Positions 1-12,400 of a stretch of DNA of 64,000 bases are shown in pieces (within the stretch, counting starts at the first letter, position 1; each line of letters starts with the position of its first letter). Origin of the DNA: Pseudisothecium myosuroides (Eukaryota > Streptophyta > Bryopsida > Hypnales > Lembophyllaceae). The stretch spans positions 1,118,501-1,182,500 of the forward strand of contig OX637290.1 in the NCBI GenBank assembly GCA_951799445.1, in the 5' to 3' direction. The notes under the pieces were generated by a model. The model saw nothing but the letters and a program-made list of their open reading frames with translations, searched no databases and had not been told where the DNA came from. Made by a program: the position numbers and the translations under genes.

Positions 1-1007
1 TCTCCATTTGAAAGTGCACCCCCGAAGGAGCGTCGCTTCACGGGATCCGCTGATTTCTGCAGCAACCCCTTCCCACCGCTCAAGGACCTCCGCACAACAG
101 GCGACCTGGAGCGGATGACAGTACATAGCGTGGGCGGCTCCTTGTAAGGGATTTTCCTGTCTTCAGGACACGGGACGCGGCCGTTGCGAGTAGGAGCAGC
201 AGGTTTAGGGGTTAACGGCGTTTTGTGGTCGGCAAACATGGTAGGAGAGGGACTCGTCGGCGCACTGGCGTAATCAGCAAAAATCTTGGACTTCACAATC
301 CTGCCCTTGGGCCGCGACTGCGACCTCTGATCCTTCGTTGGTGTGGCGAGCACAGCGTTCTCTTTCGCTGTGTTGCGAAACGTGTTGCTGCGAGACAGAC
401 GCTTCTCGAGCTCCATGTCGAATTTGCGAGCAGCCGAGGAAGACCTGTCCGGGGAGACTGTCATCTCCTCATACTGTACTTGGAAGCTGCTGGAGTTTAG
501 TGACAACCGCTCGAATCGATCGGACGACAGCCTCGGACCAATGTTGGCGCGAATCGAGTCGTTGGTGGTCTTCTTCGGAGTAGAAGGCTTGCTTTCAGGC
601 GGAGACACATGTTTGCTGTTTCCATTTTGTGCAGAGGGGACAACCGTGGCGATCAAATCCTCGGGACTTCCCACACACTGATGCCGCCCTGGTAAAGGAC
701 GCACCCCGCGCAGCAACGGCACGGGAGATCCCGCCTCTAGGCGATCTATGTGAATGAATTGCCCCAGCTGCAGCTTGTCGCTCAGAATTAGGTCGTCGTG
801 CTCCTCCGCGAGCGAGACGTAGGTCGCGTGGGAAGAATCCGACACCTTGATGTAGAATCCATGGTTGGGCCACAAGTCGCCATTCGCGAGCGCAGGGACG
901 ATGCTGATCACTTGCAGAAGCGCAGATCGGTGCTCCCCAGTCGCCTTCACGTCGGAATTGATGTGCTGGAGGAGCTTGATCAAAACGCCCGGCGTGAGAG
1001 TCGCCAT
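1..1007 (-). CDS. DUF936 family protein, N-terminal exon (runs off the window)
   Basis: Read on the minus strand from the ATG at 1007-1005, the frame stays open for 335 codons to the window edge. It begins [19 protein letters not shown], the typical start of plant DUF936 (PF06075) proteins. Conserved blocks follow: [17 protein letters not shown] (about residues 24-40), [20 protein letters not shown] (about 45-64), [20 protein letters not shown] (about 70-90), and a region with GVRPLPGRH and [10 protein letters not shown] (about 98-122). After about residue 125 the protein becomes Ser/Pro/Arg/Lys-rich and looks disordered, as in family members. The first exon is unusually GC-rich for this window. 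The start is supported by the family-typical N terminus and by AGGAGG immediately before ATG. The biochemical role of DUF936 is not established, so none is assigned. The C-terminal part and any later exons lie outside the window. Confidence 0.93.
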   Translation of the reverse strand, partial: MATLTPGVLIKLLQHINSDVKATGEHRSALLQVISIVPALANGDLWPNHGFYIKVSDSSHATYVSLAEEHDDLILSDKLQLGQFIHIDRLEAGSPVPLLRGVRPLPGRHQCVGSPEDLIATVVPSAQNGNSKHVSPPESKPSTPKKTTNDSIRANIGPRLSSDRFERLSLNSSSFQVQYEEMTVSPDRSSSAARKFDMELEKRLSRSNTFRNTAKENAVLATPTKDQRSQSRPKGRIVKSKIFADYASAPTSPSPTMFADHKTPLTPKPAAPTRNGRVPCPEDRKIPYKEPPTLCTVIRSRSPVVRRSLSGGKGLLQKSADPVKRRSFGGALSNG

Positions 1008-2420
1008 CCTCCTAGCTAACCTCGGACGCCGCAACCAGTGGTGGTGTCGCAACAAGACCACCTAACCCTTCTCGTGCCTGTCGACACCGGCGGACATTGT
1101 GAACTCATGGAAACGCAGGGGGCTCACCTCACCTCCTCACCTCCTTCGCTTGCGATCGCTCCCACAACCACACAAAGCTCCGGCGCCACTCCCAAGACGC
1201 AAAAAAAAACATCTTTCCAATTCAACTCCTTTGCTTCCACGCAAAGAACCACACGCCAAAAAAAAATCTCAGCAACACAACACTCGCCGCCCGGATCTGC
1301 GACTCCTTCAAATCTGTGTCCCACGTTCTTCTCTTCCCCACACTGTCCAAAACTCCAGAGACGAATCCTAAATTTTCTTCAGCTTCACCTCACATGATCT
1401 CTTCTCTTCCCTTCCCCCACCACCATTGACCAGAACAACAGCCTCACAACCACCAAGACTCAGTCCGGAATATTGTGCCCGCAATCCTACCTGGAGCATC
1501 AAACGCACGGAAACCAGAGGGTTACCACTTTAACACGCGACCCTAAGTCCCACAATCATGAGCACAGGCAATCTCCCAACCCCCCGGTCACCCCACCTGG
1601 AGGCGAGGTATCCTGCATTAGTAGGAGCGCACGGAAACCTAGACAGTAGTAAGTAGGCCCAACGTTCAAATTCACCTCCAGTACTGTAGCTCTGAACCTC
1701 ATAAACACAGCCTTTTTCAAAAAAACATGCATCGAAGTTAAGAACCTGACCAGATCAATCCACCGTGTGTGAATAACTTACAAACAGCTCATTTTCAAAC
1801 AACTGACTCGCACTCTACCGACGTCCCACCCACCTTTGAAAATCATTCTCTTCAAAACTCCACGACCCAACGGTCGCAAGAAGTACGTCGCAATCCGGCT
1901 CCCAAACAAAAAACCCAACAACGGAACCTCCCTCGAACGAAGTTCGAATACAATAGTGAAGTAGCGAGAGTGCGGAATTGGGAGGAGCGAGGGAGGAGGG
2001 AGTGCGAGAGAGAGACTGTTTGTGAGACGTTGGAAACTGGAGGTGATCTTCAAACGTTCACTAAGTAAGAGCGGGGGGCGCACTGCGCGGCAGTGTGGAT
2101 CGATCTCGCAAGTTGAAAGTAATAAGCTGGTGGTACTACTGTGATGAAGCGCACTGGTGTTGTGTACTTTGGGGTACTTACTACTGCGAGCAGAGCGGCA
2201 GGGGGAGATGGCAGAGATCGCGAGGGACGAGGATCAGCGATGGCAGAAGAAGGAGGGAAGAGGAAGACTGGCGCGACGAAGAAGGGCGGGGAAGCTGGAA
2301 TGGCATGGGAGGGAAGGGGGCCGGTTACCGTGGAATTGGTCATGGGGGGGCCTTGTCTTCGTTCAAATATACTCCGTACTGGTGCCCTGTGCCGTTGCCA
2401 CAGCCACAGCCAAAGTAAAA
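1008..2420 (-). promoter_or_regulatory. Presumed 5' leader and promoter of the DUF936 gene
   Basis: This block is clearly richer in GC than the DNA beyond 2.42 kb and sits directly upstream of the minus-strand DUF936 start. It has purine/pyrimidine-biased tracts (1120-1420 and 1960-2330) typical of plant 5' leaders and core promoters. Short frames on both strands look like composition effects and match no family I recognise. The transcription start and any leader intron cannot be placed by eye. Compositional change near 2420 marks the likely outer limit. Confidence 0.4.
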
Positions 2421-4288
2421 GTAGTTTTCTAATTTTCTAATTCATAAGAACTTTGAAATTCAATAACTTTCACACCATAGGTCCAAACACCGCGAAACAA
2501 AGCCCATGCACCCCTCCTCGCCAAGGGCTTTCCGACGATACCAAGCACACTACCGGGGGACACACGGTAGGGGAGATCTGAATGTAACAAAACAAACAGC
2601 CAAACTTAAGGTATGGATATGGCTGCCCCATTGGATGTTATACTTGGCTCATGATTGAGGAGGGATGAACCTCAAAAGAAGTCTTTTTCCACCATAGAGA
2701 CCTCTTCTGGGATTTTTCATATTTTCATTCAAAATGTGAATGGATTATGAAATTTTCAACTCTGGGGAATTTTCAGAATTTTTAATTGTGGGAGGGAGTT
2801 TTTTATAATCCAACAATAACGGGATGCTAATGGGATTTATGTAAAAGGAAAGACTTACCCTCCCGATGGTGCCTTTCACATTGGAAGGCCCTATTGAGTA
2901 AAGTTGGTTGAGGGGGGGCTACAAGCGAGGTGTCCCCTAATGCTTTACATCATTCTTCTACAACCTTTAAGAAATTTTTGACCTTGTCTTATAGAAGTTA
3001 GGGTGTAGTTATAACATTTGTACTCGAGCTAATTTGATTTTTGCAAATTGCACTAACAATCTTTTGTTGCAATTTTGGACAGGAATAAAACTTATTTTTT
3101 TAAATGTTAAAGACTTTAGGACAAAGAAGATATTCTATTTTTTCCAATAGTTATTAAATTATTAATGATTTATAGTAGAAAAATGAATATAAAACTCAAC
3201 ACTTAACTACATCGTGTACTAATTGAATTAGTGTGATTATTTTATCAATAAAAATGCATCCAAAGGTAAAATTATAGGAGGGATCTTTTTTATAAATATT
3301 GGTTAAATGATGGATTATATTTCTTAAATTGATGAAATCATCAAAAGCAAACAAGCTTGGTCTAATTATATAAGCAAAAATGGTTTCCATACAAGTGAAA
3401 AATGATTTCCATCCAAAGATTGACTCATTGATGGATTTTGTTGTAGACACTCCAAATAGATTTCAAAAATACTTTTAAAGAAGTTTAAACATTATATTAT
3501 TCAACTAGGCTAATTTAGATCACTTAAAAAGTTTCAAAGAAGATAGCAAAATATACCAATAGAGACAAAATTATTTCTTGTACTTTTTAATCTATTAAGA
3601 TATATTTTGGAATTTCCTATTATTGATTGATAGTTTTCAAAGAGGAATTCTATTGATAATTTTGACACTAAAAGATTATGCTATTATTTTATCTTCCTTT
3701 TTGACGCAAAAATGAGACAAAGTTTTCAATCTAGGTATAATTGTTGGCAGGTTTGTCATTCTATTATTGTAATCAAGTAATAATTTCCCTCGCCCGAGAT
3801 TGTTATGCAAGAGTAAAACTTGTCCAATACTCAGTATTATTTATATTTTAAAGGTCTAGGAAGTCCACTTTTAGAAGCAATATGTTTTTTTGTGCATTTG
3901 ATATAGAAGGTGCATAAATAGAACTACACAATAGTAACATAAATTTGTATTTATGTAGTGGTGCATATCCAATGACACATGGCATTTCCTATGCGAATCA
4001 TTATTGCACCTTCTACATGTTTTAGAAGCTATAAGATGGCCGTGTATTCTTCTTGTATGGTTATGTATTTGAGCATCATAGGAGTTAAATGTTAATATGA
4101 CATCTTACAAATGAAAGATACTAGTTGTTGAATTATCAATTCAATTGTATATTTCTTACCATATTTGGGTACATGATTTGTATCACACAAGTCAAATACA
4201 GTATTGTAGAGATGGTTCCTTATAGACCTTTCAAAACTAATTAAGGTGGATATCCCCCAAACCGCCACTTTTTGTTATAATATTGTGT
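2421..4288. other. AT-rich intergenic DNA, nothing recognised
   Basis: Strongly AT-rich with no long reading frame, no LTR or terminal repeat that I could pair, and no RNA gene. It probably contains decayed repeats. Confidence 0.5.
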
Positions 4289-4291
4289 CTA

Positions 4292-4540
4292 CACTAAATA
4301 GTGAAATTAGGTTGTCTCACACTAATTTCTTAACATTCTACACTATATCAATGTGTACAGTTACTTTAGAAGGATGCAGTAAAGTAAGAACTATGTATAT
4401 GGCATGGGTTGGTGCACTGATTTGTGGCTCAAGATTAGAAATTGGCATGTGCCTCCATCTGGACAAGCATTAGTCATGAGGTAACTTCTCTAGGGTAAGA
4501 CAACCTAATTGTTAAGGCAATCCAATTTCACTATTTAGTG
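4292..4540 (+). mobile_element. TA-flanked MITE, family S, copy 1
   Basis: A 249-bp element. The left end starts CACTAAATAGTGAAATTAGG and the right end is its inverted counterpart, ending CACTATTTAGTG. TA lies on both sides (4290-4291 and 4541-4542), consistent with a TA target duplication of the Tc1/mariner (Stowaway-type) kind. It has no coding capacity. Four related copies in this window (near 11.1, 11.9, 17.3 and 31.6 kb) share the termini and the ~250-bp length. The ends also begin with CACTA, so a CACTA-type origin was considered, but no 3-bp duplication is visible. Confidence 0.8.
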
Positions 4541-4554
4541 TAGTTACTATTCTT

Positions 4555-4788
4555 AGATTGATCAAGTTTTAATATCTTTTTGTTGGCAACTAAAAGGAAA
4601 TTCCAACGTACCAAAGAACACAACATTTGGATACCAAATGCAAAAGTTATGACTTTAGGAGCAAAGTTTTTTTTAATAGGTGTTCTAAAATCGCTTCTTC
4701 CACATGCGCACATATTGATTTTGGAGACATACACATAGTGATGATGGGGTTTTATACAAGGTGCAATTTGGGCCGGGGTTTATCCACC
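4555..4788. repeat. Dispersed repeat R1, copy 1
   Basis: This segment is related to 15432-15565 and to 16798-16860. In that second location the repeat is split by inserted elements. Shared blocks include ACACAACATTTGGATACC and a segment near TTGATTTTGGAGA. No coding frame is supported. Confidence 0.5.
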
Positions 4789-4792
4789 TTAA

Positions 4793-5430
4793 TCCCTAAA
4801 TGCCCAAAGCACCCAATTTGGGTGTTGATAATAATTTGAAGTTAAGTAAAATCTAACCAATTTGCTATTTTTGGAAGTTTATATTTTTGAAAAATTCTTT
4901 TGGAAGTCTAGTTTTAGCATCAAAAATCCGATTATGAAAATGATTGATTATGATTTTTTAATTCAAGATTTTGTGCAAGGGTACCCATTGCAATCTTGAC
5001 TTTTTGTAGTGTTGAGGGATCTTGGAAATGAGCCTCAAATACACTAGATCTTGGAGGAAAAATCACATTAGAAATTCATTTAAAAAAATTGTAGAGTAGA
5101 TTTTGAGAAGCCATAAATTGATTGGGGTTGTGCGTGTTAGGCCCTTTAACCTCATATTTTTTTGGTGACCAACTTTTTAGATTTGACATGTGAAAAAAGG
5201 ATTGAAAGAAATTCTTAATTTTAACACCCTCATGATCAAACATTATAATCTTTCAATCCATACGTGATATTCTTGTGTTTTCTTTTCCTATGTGATCTCT
5301 AACATGTCTAGTTTGAATTTGTATGGTTATAATTTTACAAAAATTGATACAACTTATCAAAATGTTGTCTTTTTGTTCAATTTAGAGCAAATTTCAGGAA
5401 GCTTGAAAACAGGCCTTGGGCATTTAGGGG
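4793..5430. mobile_element. TTAA-flanked element TT-1 (short subfamily)
   Basis: 638 bp lying exactly between TTAA at 4789-4792 and TTAA at 5431-5434. The left end reads TCCCTAAATGCCCAAAGC and the right end, read inward, CCCCTAAATGCCCAAGGCC, so the inverted repeats are about 17-19 bp. It has no coding capacity. The interior differs from the main TT family, so this is a separate subfamily with the same terminal logic. Confidence 0.75.
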
Positions 5431-5434
5431 TTAA

Positions 5435-7298
5435 TGTAGTTAATAAAGTAGCTAGCAGCACCCATAACCTTTTGTGTACTACACATAACCGTCACCTCTA
5501 AAATCTTGGAAAATCTTTGGAAGTGAATAGATGTAATTACAAGGATGTACTACATGTGAATATCAGACCCTAGTTTTGGTATTAGGTGCATTTATAGTCG
5601 GATCTTTAAAAAATCACAACTTATTCTTACAATGTCCAAATAATACATATGAAAGTGCACAAGAATCACTTGTCTCTCAAGGCTAAGAGGGTCCAATAAT
5701 TTGTTGAATGTAAATCATGTTCAAAACCCTTAAATTCACAGTTATGGGTGATGCTACCTTATGTAGCCACAAGGCTTTGATCTGTATGTACAGTACAAAA
5801 CTGGACTGATTACTCACTGTATCATTTGAAAACGTAAATGGATTCTGGCATGGAGATGAGGCCATTGTTACATTTGTTTGAAAACAAATCACCGTACTCT
5901 CTAATGAATAAGAGTGTGTCTGACATAGGATTTTTAATGTAAAAATCAAAACCGAGGGCCAGCCGACTCTTCTAAACAAACTATGATATTAATTATTGTC
6001 CAATCATTTGAGTTTTTTCTAGCTTTTCCCCTCTCTCTCTCTTTTGAAATGGAATCAAAAACTACAGTATTTCAAACAACCCATTATTGGAACCATTTTT
6101 TTTTTTCATTTCATTGAGAAGTGACGGTGCTTCCATAAAAACATTATTGGAACCATTTTCCCCCACCAGGCACCAAACTTGCTACACATCAACATTATTT
6201 TACACCTAATTGTGCGCAGCATATTCTGGGCAATGGTCCCATGTTTTTCTGCATAGTTTTGAAGTTGCAAAGTTCCACTTGAAACTTTCAGTCTACCTAC
6301 TGAGTGATCATGGCCAGTCTGCATCCAATGAACATCCAATGAAGCAATGGCTGCAGCAAGCTTTGAGGGATTCATATCTGGGGCAATCATGGCGTGGGTG
6401 CATGTCCAGGGACAACACTGCAACTGGCTCCCTATGACACACGGAGGTGTAAGAGCATCACATCCGCAATCAATGTTCGGGGAGAATCGCCGGTTAAAGT
6501 TAGTTCATTGTCATTGTGTGAGCTGGTGGTCGAATTGAAAACATTGGGGAAAAAAATGATGAAAGTCTTTATAAAAATTCTGTCCGGAGAAAAACAATGG
6601 ATAAAAGTAGATTTGATGCTTGAAAAATCGGTTTGATATGCGAATCGAAGGAAGAAAAAGATGGTCAAACGGAAAAAAAAACTTGAATGTTGTCCTCAAT
6701 GTACCTTCCAAAATTGTAAATTGAACGTATTCTAGCTTTGAATGATGTGGGATTAGAACTTAAGAATACTGTTATTGGAAGGACGTCAATTGAAATACAG
6801 ACACATGATAAGTCACATGGAAATTTGACAATTGAAATAAAGTTTGTTACATGTAAAGATAAAAAATTATAAGGTAGATTGTAGTAATTTGAGCAGCCAA
6901 GGCCCATTTCTATCAAAATCTAGGAGGGTACGTCATTAAAGAATGTCAATCAAAGACCTTTCAACATCTCATATCAGCTAAGACACTCTATCAATAAGAT
7001 ATTATGAATAAATCTAAACTAGTGTTCTCTAATGAATGCATTCAATACACTTTGATGAAATTGGGTCACAATTGGTCACAATTTTGCAATAATCTATCTT
7101 AAACTCCGTGGCAAATTACACTTTTAAGAAAGAAACTCATACAAAAGGCATGCCACATTTCATGTGCCGTTTGCTTTTCTTTTTCCTTTATTGGACATGA
7201 TTAGCAATGGCATCTATCATTTTTTGCCTTTTAGTTTATTTTTAATGGATTTAGTTTTGGTTATCTAAAATTCACACCAAGATATTCTTGCACCAATT
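5435..7298. other. Intergenic DNA, nothing firmly recognised
   Basis: AT-rich sequence without a convincing gene. A plus-strand frame over about 6706-6871 has protein-like composition for ~55 codons, but no start, splice context or family match, so it is not called. Confidence 0.4.
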
Positions 7299-7302
7299 TT
7301 AA

Positions 7303-8236
7303 CCCCTAAAGGCCCAAGGCTTTTTTTCTGCCAAAAAACACTCAAAACTGCCATTTCTATAGCAAGGAGTAAAAAAATTTGAAAAATGTTTTTTTTGCAC
7401 ATCTAACCGTAGGATCTTACACCTAACTAGTATGAGAATGTGTGGAAAAATTTTCAGAATTTTTGACCGCTCAGATTGCAAGATATCTGCGTTTAAAGTG
7501 GAAAAAACAAGTATTTCAGCACATTACGGGACTAGATTTTTTGACTTTAAACATTTTAAACTTAAATTTTTTGCACTACAGAGTTTTCTGCTTCAAATCT
7601 TTGTAGTGGAGAATTGAGTTGAGAGTCTAGGGAAAAAAAGAATATTCAAAAAAACTTAATTATCATTCCTAAAAAATTTATTAAGTAGAAGTAGGTACGA
7701 GATAGAAGGAAATCTAAAATATTAATATATTTTAGATGGAATTAAAATACACTAATCCCAATGGTCAGATTGTTCTAGCAAGTAAACTAAACAATGAGAA
7801 ATTTTTTTGGGGGAAAAATTGCAAAAATAGCATATAGAAATCAATCCTCCAAGTTATTTTTTTCAAGAAGATGCTCTAACTGCCCGAAAAACAAGAATGT
7901 CCATAACTTTCTCATAACAAATCCAAATGAAATGAATCAAAGCTTTCTAGATAGGAAAAAATATAATCTACGAGAAAAAAAATATTAAAAAAAAAAAATC
8001 AAATTTTTGCCAAATTTTTTTTGCTGCCCAGACTGCCCAGTTACGATAAAAAGTAACATATTTGGCCATAACTTTTGACTCCTATTTCCAAATGTCCTGA
8101 AATTTAGTGCATATGAAAGATATTCCTCGCGCCCACCTTCTATTAAAATTTCAGCTTAAAATATGGAAGTCTCTAGTCACACGTACCTGCCCAAAATTTC
8201 TATACGGCCAAAAAACGCATGCCGGTCCTTTAGGGG
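7303..8236 (+). mobile_element. TTAA-flanked element TT-2 (type copy of the family)
   Basis: 934 bp between TTAA at 7299-7302 and TTAA at 8237-8240. The ends are CCCCTAAAGGCCC at left and CCTTTAGGGG at right, forming an inverted repeat of about 10-12 bp that begins with CCC. The interior has landmarks shared by the other copies: a CACTCAAAACTGCC block near the left end, TAACCGTAGGATCTTAC, GACCGCTCAGATTGCAAGAT, and CTGCCC blocks near the right end. No transposase is present, so it is non-autonomous. A TTAA duplication plus CCC termini is the signature of the piggyBac superfamily. Assignment is by termini only. Confidence 0.85.
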
Positions 8237-8240
8237 TTAA

Positions 8241-8800
8241 TTGGATTTTGATGCATTTTCAATAATTATATTCTCAAGTTCTAATTCCACTCTTGTCAAA
8301 AAGTTAGTGATGTCTTTGTTGGAACAACTATTGGATGCATTGAAGATGTCCCAAGAGCATCCTCAAAGCATGGCCGACAATCCCCCATTTTAGCTAGCTC
8401 CACCATTTTTTGAATGAAAAAGCGAGTAATCAATGCATAAATCTAGCAAAATATTTTCTCTAGTAGTGGAAAATTTGCAATTTTTTGGGGGTTGGCAACT
8501 ATATGAAAACCATTTTTATCTTCTACAAACAATTCATTGAATTAACAGCAATGAAAATTCTTATTCTTTTTGCATACTAGGATGCTTGCAATTGATTTTG
8601 AGATTAATATAAATTGTCTTTTACACTTGGTTTGCATGTTGGGATGCTTGCAATTGGTTTGATATGCAATTTTCTCTTTGCAATGGAATAAATTGTTCAT
8701 TTACCCCCCCCCAAGGAAAATGCTGCATGTCAACCACTAGTGGGAAATCTCCTTGTTCATTTCTTGCTCAAATTCTAGGCCATAAATAGGTTTTTTTGCT
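8241..8800. other. Intergenic DNA, nothing recognised
   Basis: AT-rich, with a C10 run near 8703. I see no gene, terminal repeat or RNA gene. Confidence 0.45.
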
Positions 8801-8804
8801 TGAT

Positions 8805-9430
8805 TACACAATTCTACCCGTGTAATCCAATCACATTCTTTTCATCCCTTCCCCCTAGTTTATGCTGAACAATGTCGCTCGTCATTGGGGATTTCGTAGG
8901 GGAAAAAAGCGCCTCACTCCTCATCGACGCTTCCCCCCCTCAAAATCCCTTCTTCCTCCTTCTCCTCCTCCTCAAACATGGCCCTCAGAATCATCCTCCT
9001 TTCTCATTTCCCGCGAAAATTATGTATCGTAATTAAAGTTTCTTTCTCAAATACGCAATTCTGCTTGCGTAATCATACATTATGCATTTTTCATCCAATC
9101 AAGTTCTGTTCATTTCCCCCCTTGGTTTACGCCAAACAATGCTGCTCATTGTCGAGGATTTCATGGAAAAAATCACCTCCTCATTGACACTTTTTACCCC
9201 TAAAATCCCTTCTTCCCTCCTCCTCGGGCGTGACCCTAGGAATCCTCCTCATTTCTCATTACCCGCGCAAATTATGTGCTATATAATGAGGGTTTCTTTC
9301 TCAATTATGCAATTCTGTTTGCGTAATCATACATTATGCATTTTTCATCCAATCAAGTTTTGTTTGTTTCCCCCGTGGTTTACACCAAAGTGAATGCTGC
9401 TCATCGTCATGGATTTCACAGCAAAAATCA
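8805..9430. repeat. Direct tandem repeat, ~250-bp unit, about 2.5 copies
   Basis: The block GCGTAATCATACATTATGC occurs at 9067 and again at 9321 (period 254). A diverged first copy has GTGTAATCC near 8820 (period about 247). Between these markers, the stretches around TTTACGCCAAACAATGCTGC and AAATCCCTTCTTCC repeat in the same order. The short frames inside are products of the repeat. Confidence 0.75.
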
Positions 9431-9756
9431 CCTCATTGACCATGCTTTTTTTTCCCATGAAATCGCTTCCTTGGGCATGAGTGGGCCTATCCAAAATGAT
9501 ATTCCCACCATCGAAGGAAGCGTGTCTGAGTTAGTAAACCCCAAGTGCAGAATGTGCAGGCAGCTCTGTTGTGTGTCCTTCTGACACTGCAAGCTCATGG
9601 TTTTGCAGCATGTGCAGGTCTGGTTCTACCGTAGTGCTCTGACCAACTCTGCTCTCGGGTTTTCGGCAGCATGTGCATCAGAAATGAAAGCATGTGTAGA
9701 TATCATGAGTGAGTGGACACAAATTGATGGACGGAGACTCAATTAATCAGTTTTAC
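9431..9756. other. Intergenic DNA, nothing recognised
   Basis: The GC content is slightly higher than the flanks, but there is no supported frame or repeat partner in the window. Confidence 0.4.
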
Positions 9757-9760
9757 TTAA

Positions 9761-10865
9761 CCCCTGGACTATGTTTTCAACAAAAACGCTCCAAAACTGC
9801 CAATTCTAATACAAGTATCAAATTTTAGGGGAAAAAAATATTTTTGGACACATGTAACCGTAGGATTTTATAGTACAGTAGAGTTAATTGTAAAGTTGTC
9901 CTGTGTTTGTGAACATGTGTCAGAGGAAGGCTTAACTAAGAATAGAACAAAGAAAACACGGCACCAAACTCAATTAGACTCCCTGAGTTTGGATGCTCCA
10001 GGGAGTTTGGTCCTATGTTTTTCCCAAACTCCGGCTACTGGTCCCGCCTTGCACACACTTTACAATTAACTCTAATAGTTTGAGAAGATGTGGAAAAAAT
10101 TTCAGAATTTTTCACCATGTGGATTGCAAGATATTAGCGTTTGAATTGACAAAAATCCTTTTTTTTGTCCTTGCAAAGAAAAGGGGAGCTGCCCTTCACA
10201 AGGTCACACTTGTATAGAAAAATGTCCAAAATGGTGGTTACTCTTTGGATTCATTCATCAAGGCAAGTTGGGTATGTGTTTGAAAAATTTCAGATCATTT
10301 GGAATTGTACAACATATAGGAAAAAAATAGTAAGTAGAAAGAGGTAGAGAATGACTCAAAATACTAAATTGTCAAGAATTTTCTTATGGAATTGAAAAAT
10401 GCCAATCCAAAAGGTTGTAATGTTGTAATAAAAAATTTACATCCAATGGGGTTTTTTTCCTCAAAAATATTGAAAATTGAGTTAAATAATGTAGAACTTC
10501 AAAATTTATTTTAGGATAGAGATTCCATAACTACTATCAAACTAAAACTTCTTATAACTTTTGACGCATTAATCCAAATGGAATGACTCAAAGCTTTCCA
10601 TGTATATATATAAATCTATAAAACCAATTTCAATATTTTTATTTTTCAAAAAAATGAATTTTAAAGAAATTTTTTGAGCTGCCCGCCGAACGCGGAAAAT
10701 TAAATATCATGCAATAATTTTTTAACTATGTAGTCAAAAGTTATGAAAATTGTTGGGCCTTGAAGCTATTGTTTGGGCACATCTTATATGAGAGTTTCAA
10801 AGAAAAAAAATCCATTTGTAGTGAGCTGCCCAAAATCGCTATGTTGCCAAAAAATGGTGTTTGGT
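9761..10865 (+). mobile_element. TTAA-family element TT-3, right end lost, carrying a nested MITE
   Basis: The left end CCCCTGGACTATG follows TTAA at 9757-9760, and the interior follows TT-2 in order (CCAAAACTGCC, TAACCGTAGGATTTTA, GTGGATTGCAAGATATTAGCG). Similarity continues to the CTGCCCAAAATCGC block near 10830 and then stops at about 10865, so the right terminus is missing. A 192-bp insertion at 9881-10072 interrupts it. Confidence 0.75.
9881..10072. mobile_element. 192-bp MITE nested in TT-3, TA target duplication
   Basis: The inverted termini are GAGTTAATTGTAAAGT at left and ACTTTACAATTAACTC at right (16 bp, perfect). TA lies on both sides (9879-9880 and 10073-10074). In the related element at 26.6-27.6 kb the sequence is uninterrupted at this point, so an empty site exists in the same window. 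This shows that the MITE jumped into TT-3 after TT-3 had inserted. Confidence 0.85.
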
Positions 10866-11089
10866 TGTGATACGGTATTTGAAGCTTGTACATATGGGAT
10901 AGGGATCAGCTGACTTGATATTGCTAATGAACACCATATCCCGTGGTTGAATGGGTCAGGCCTTGAAAGAAAGAAAGCTAAGGAATGATGTGAAATTATC
11001 AGATGAGGACATGATTGGTTCGACAAACAAGGACAACTATTTATGTTTTATAAGATTGTAACATTTAGATAAATAATACACCTTGCGTA

Positions 11090-11338
11090 CACTAAATAGT
11101 GAAATTAGGGTGCCTGAATAAATCAGTTGCCTTACTCCAAGAATGTTACATTACAAGCCATCAAAGTCAACAAATATGCCTACAAACATTTTCATTTGTA
11201 TACATGGAGGTTCATGAGTTGCTATTGCAACAATACCTAATTCAAAAGTAGTGCATTTTTTTACAATAATAATAAAGATTAATATAATATAAAATGTCAA
11301 GAAACTAGTGTGGGATAGCCTAATTTCACTATTTCGCA
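11090..11338 (-). mobile_element. TA-flanked MITE, family S, copy 2
   Basis: 249 bp between TA at 11088-11089 and TA at 11339-11340. It has the CACTAAATAGTGAAATTAGG end at left and a slightly diverged inverse (CTATTTCGCA) at right. Relative to copy 1 the interior is inverted: the segment ending in GTGTGGGATAGCC lies at the right. Confidence 0.75.
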
Positions 11339-11428
11339 TAGAACTCGATGACTTGAAGAAATAATGTTAACAATATAGACTGTGATGGGTACATATTGGT
11401 GGAAATATAGGATTTTTTTATAGTTTTA

Positions 11429-11613
11429 CAGTAGAACCTCTCTAAGTTGATAGAGTTGGGACCGATCTGACACATTGAGTTAGAGAGGTTATTACATTAG
11501 GGAGGATCATCATGTTCGTATGTGGTTCATACTGATTAGTTGGGACCGGCAATAAATACTTCCTAACAACACTTTATTGACTTAGAGAGAATCAACTTAG
11601 AGAGGTTCTATTG
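11429..11613. mobile_element. pogo/Emigrant-like MITE
   Basis: 185 bp flanked by TA at 11427-11428 and 11614-11615. The inverted ends are CAGTAGAACCTCTCTAAGTT and its inverse AACTTAGAGAGGTTCTATTG. The CAGTAGAACCTC terminus with TA duplication matches the Emigrant/Lemi MITE group of plants, deletion derivatives of pogo-like Tc1/mariner elements (established knowledge). It has no coding capacity. Confidence 0.85.
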
Positions 11614-11899
11614 TACTAGCTATTTTTCTGTAATTCCTAGATTAAACTTGTTTTTCAATTTGTGAATCCAATTATTGTCTCTATTTTTTACTCTTCAATA
11701 AAATTTTATAGATTTTTTGACTAGATTTCTTCCAATGTTTTCAAGTTGCAACTAATTTTTTTCCCAATTCCACCGGCTAACTTTGAACTAGCCGTCGGGT
11801 TTTTCCAAACACTATTAATAGACATCACAACTGCAATTTATTTTTTGTATTTGCAAGACTGCAAGGGGCTTGGACGATCAAGGACCGGGTGGTAGTCTA

Positions 11900-12149
11900 C
11901 ACTAAATAGTGAAATTAGGTTGCCCCACACTAATTTCTCGACATTCTACACTATATAAATATGTATTATTTCTTTACAAGAATTTACTACTTTTTTGAAT
12001 AAAAAATTTATGCATGTAGGACTTATGAACTTCTACGTGTACAAACAAAAAAATTAGTAGACATATTTGTTGATTGGTTGGCTTGTAAAGTGATTTTCTT
12101 GAAGTAAGGCAACCCAATTGTTAAGGCAACCTAATTTCACTATTTAGTG
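11900..12149 (+). mobile_element. TA-flanked MITE, family S, copy 3
   Basis: 250 bp between TA at 11898-11899 and TA at 12150-12151, with near-perfect inverted ends of about 24 bp (CACTAAATAGTGAAATTAGG type). It has the same orientation as copy 1 and lies about 550 bp from copy 2. Confidence 0.8.
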
Positions 12150-12400
12150 TAGTGCTTATGATTAATTTCTCCCTTGGATGCCACCGGATCCAAAAAAATT
12201 AAATGCCCATTAGTCAAACTAAATGGTGCTTTTAGAATTATTTTATTTTACAATAGTTTGTGTTTAATTCTAACCAAGAAGGTGAAAATTGTCAAAGGTT
12301 TGTTTCTGCATGTAATACAATTTCTGAATGTCAATGCCTTTTTTGCAATTGCAAAGCTTTTAACGTCAAACTACAAAAACAATAGAGTTTTCTTAATTAA

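Noticed and set aside
595..873. 92-codon minus-strand frame overlapping the DUF936 exon
   Set aside because: It is an alternative frame of the real DUF936 coding sequence and begins at a non-ATG codon.
1038..1397. 119-codon plus-strand frame upstream of DUF936
   Set aside because: Thr/Ser/Pro/Lys-rich translation of pyrimidine-rich leader DNA, overlapped by other frames, with no domain.
7303..7312. CCCTAAA at TT element ends as interstitial telomere repeats
   Set aside because: Only single units occur, always at element ends and always beside TTAA. There is no tandem TTTAGGG array.
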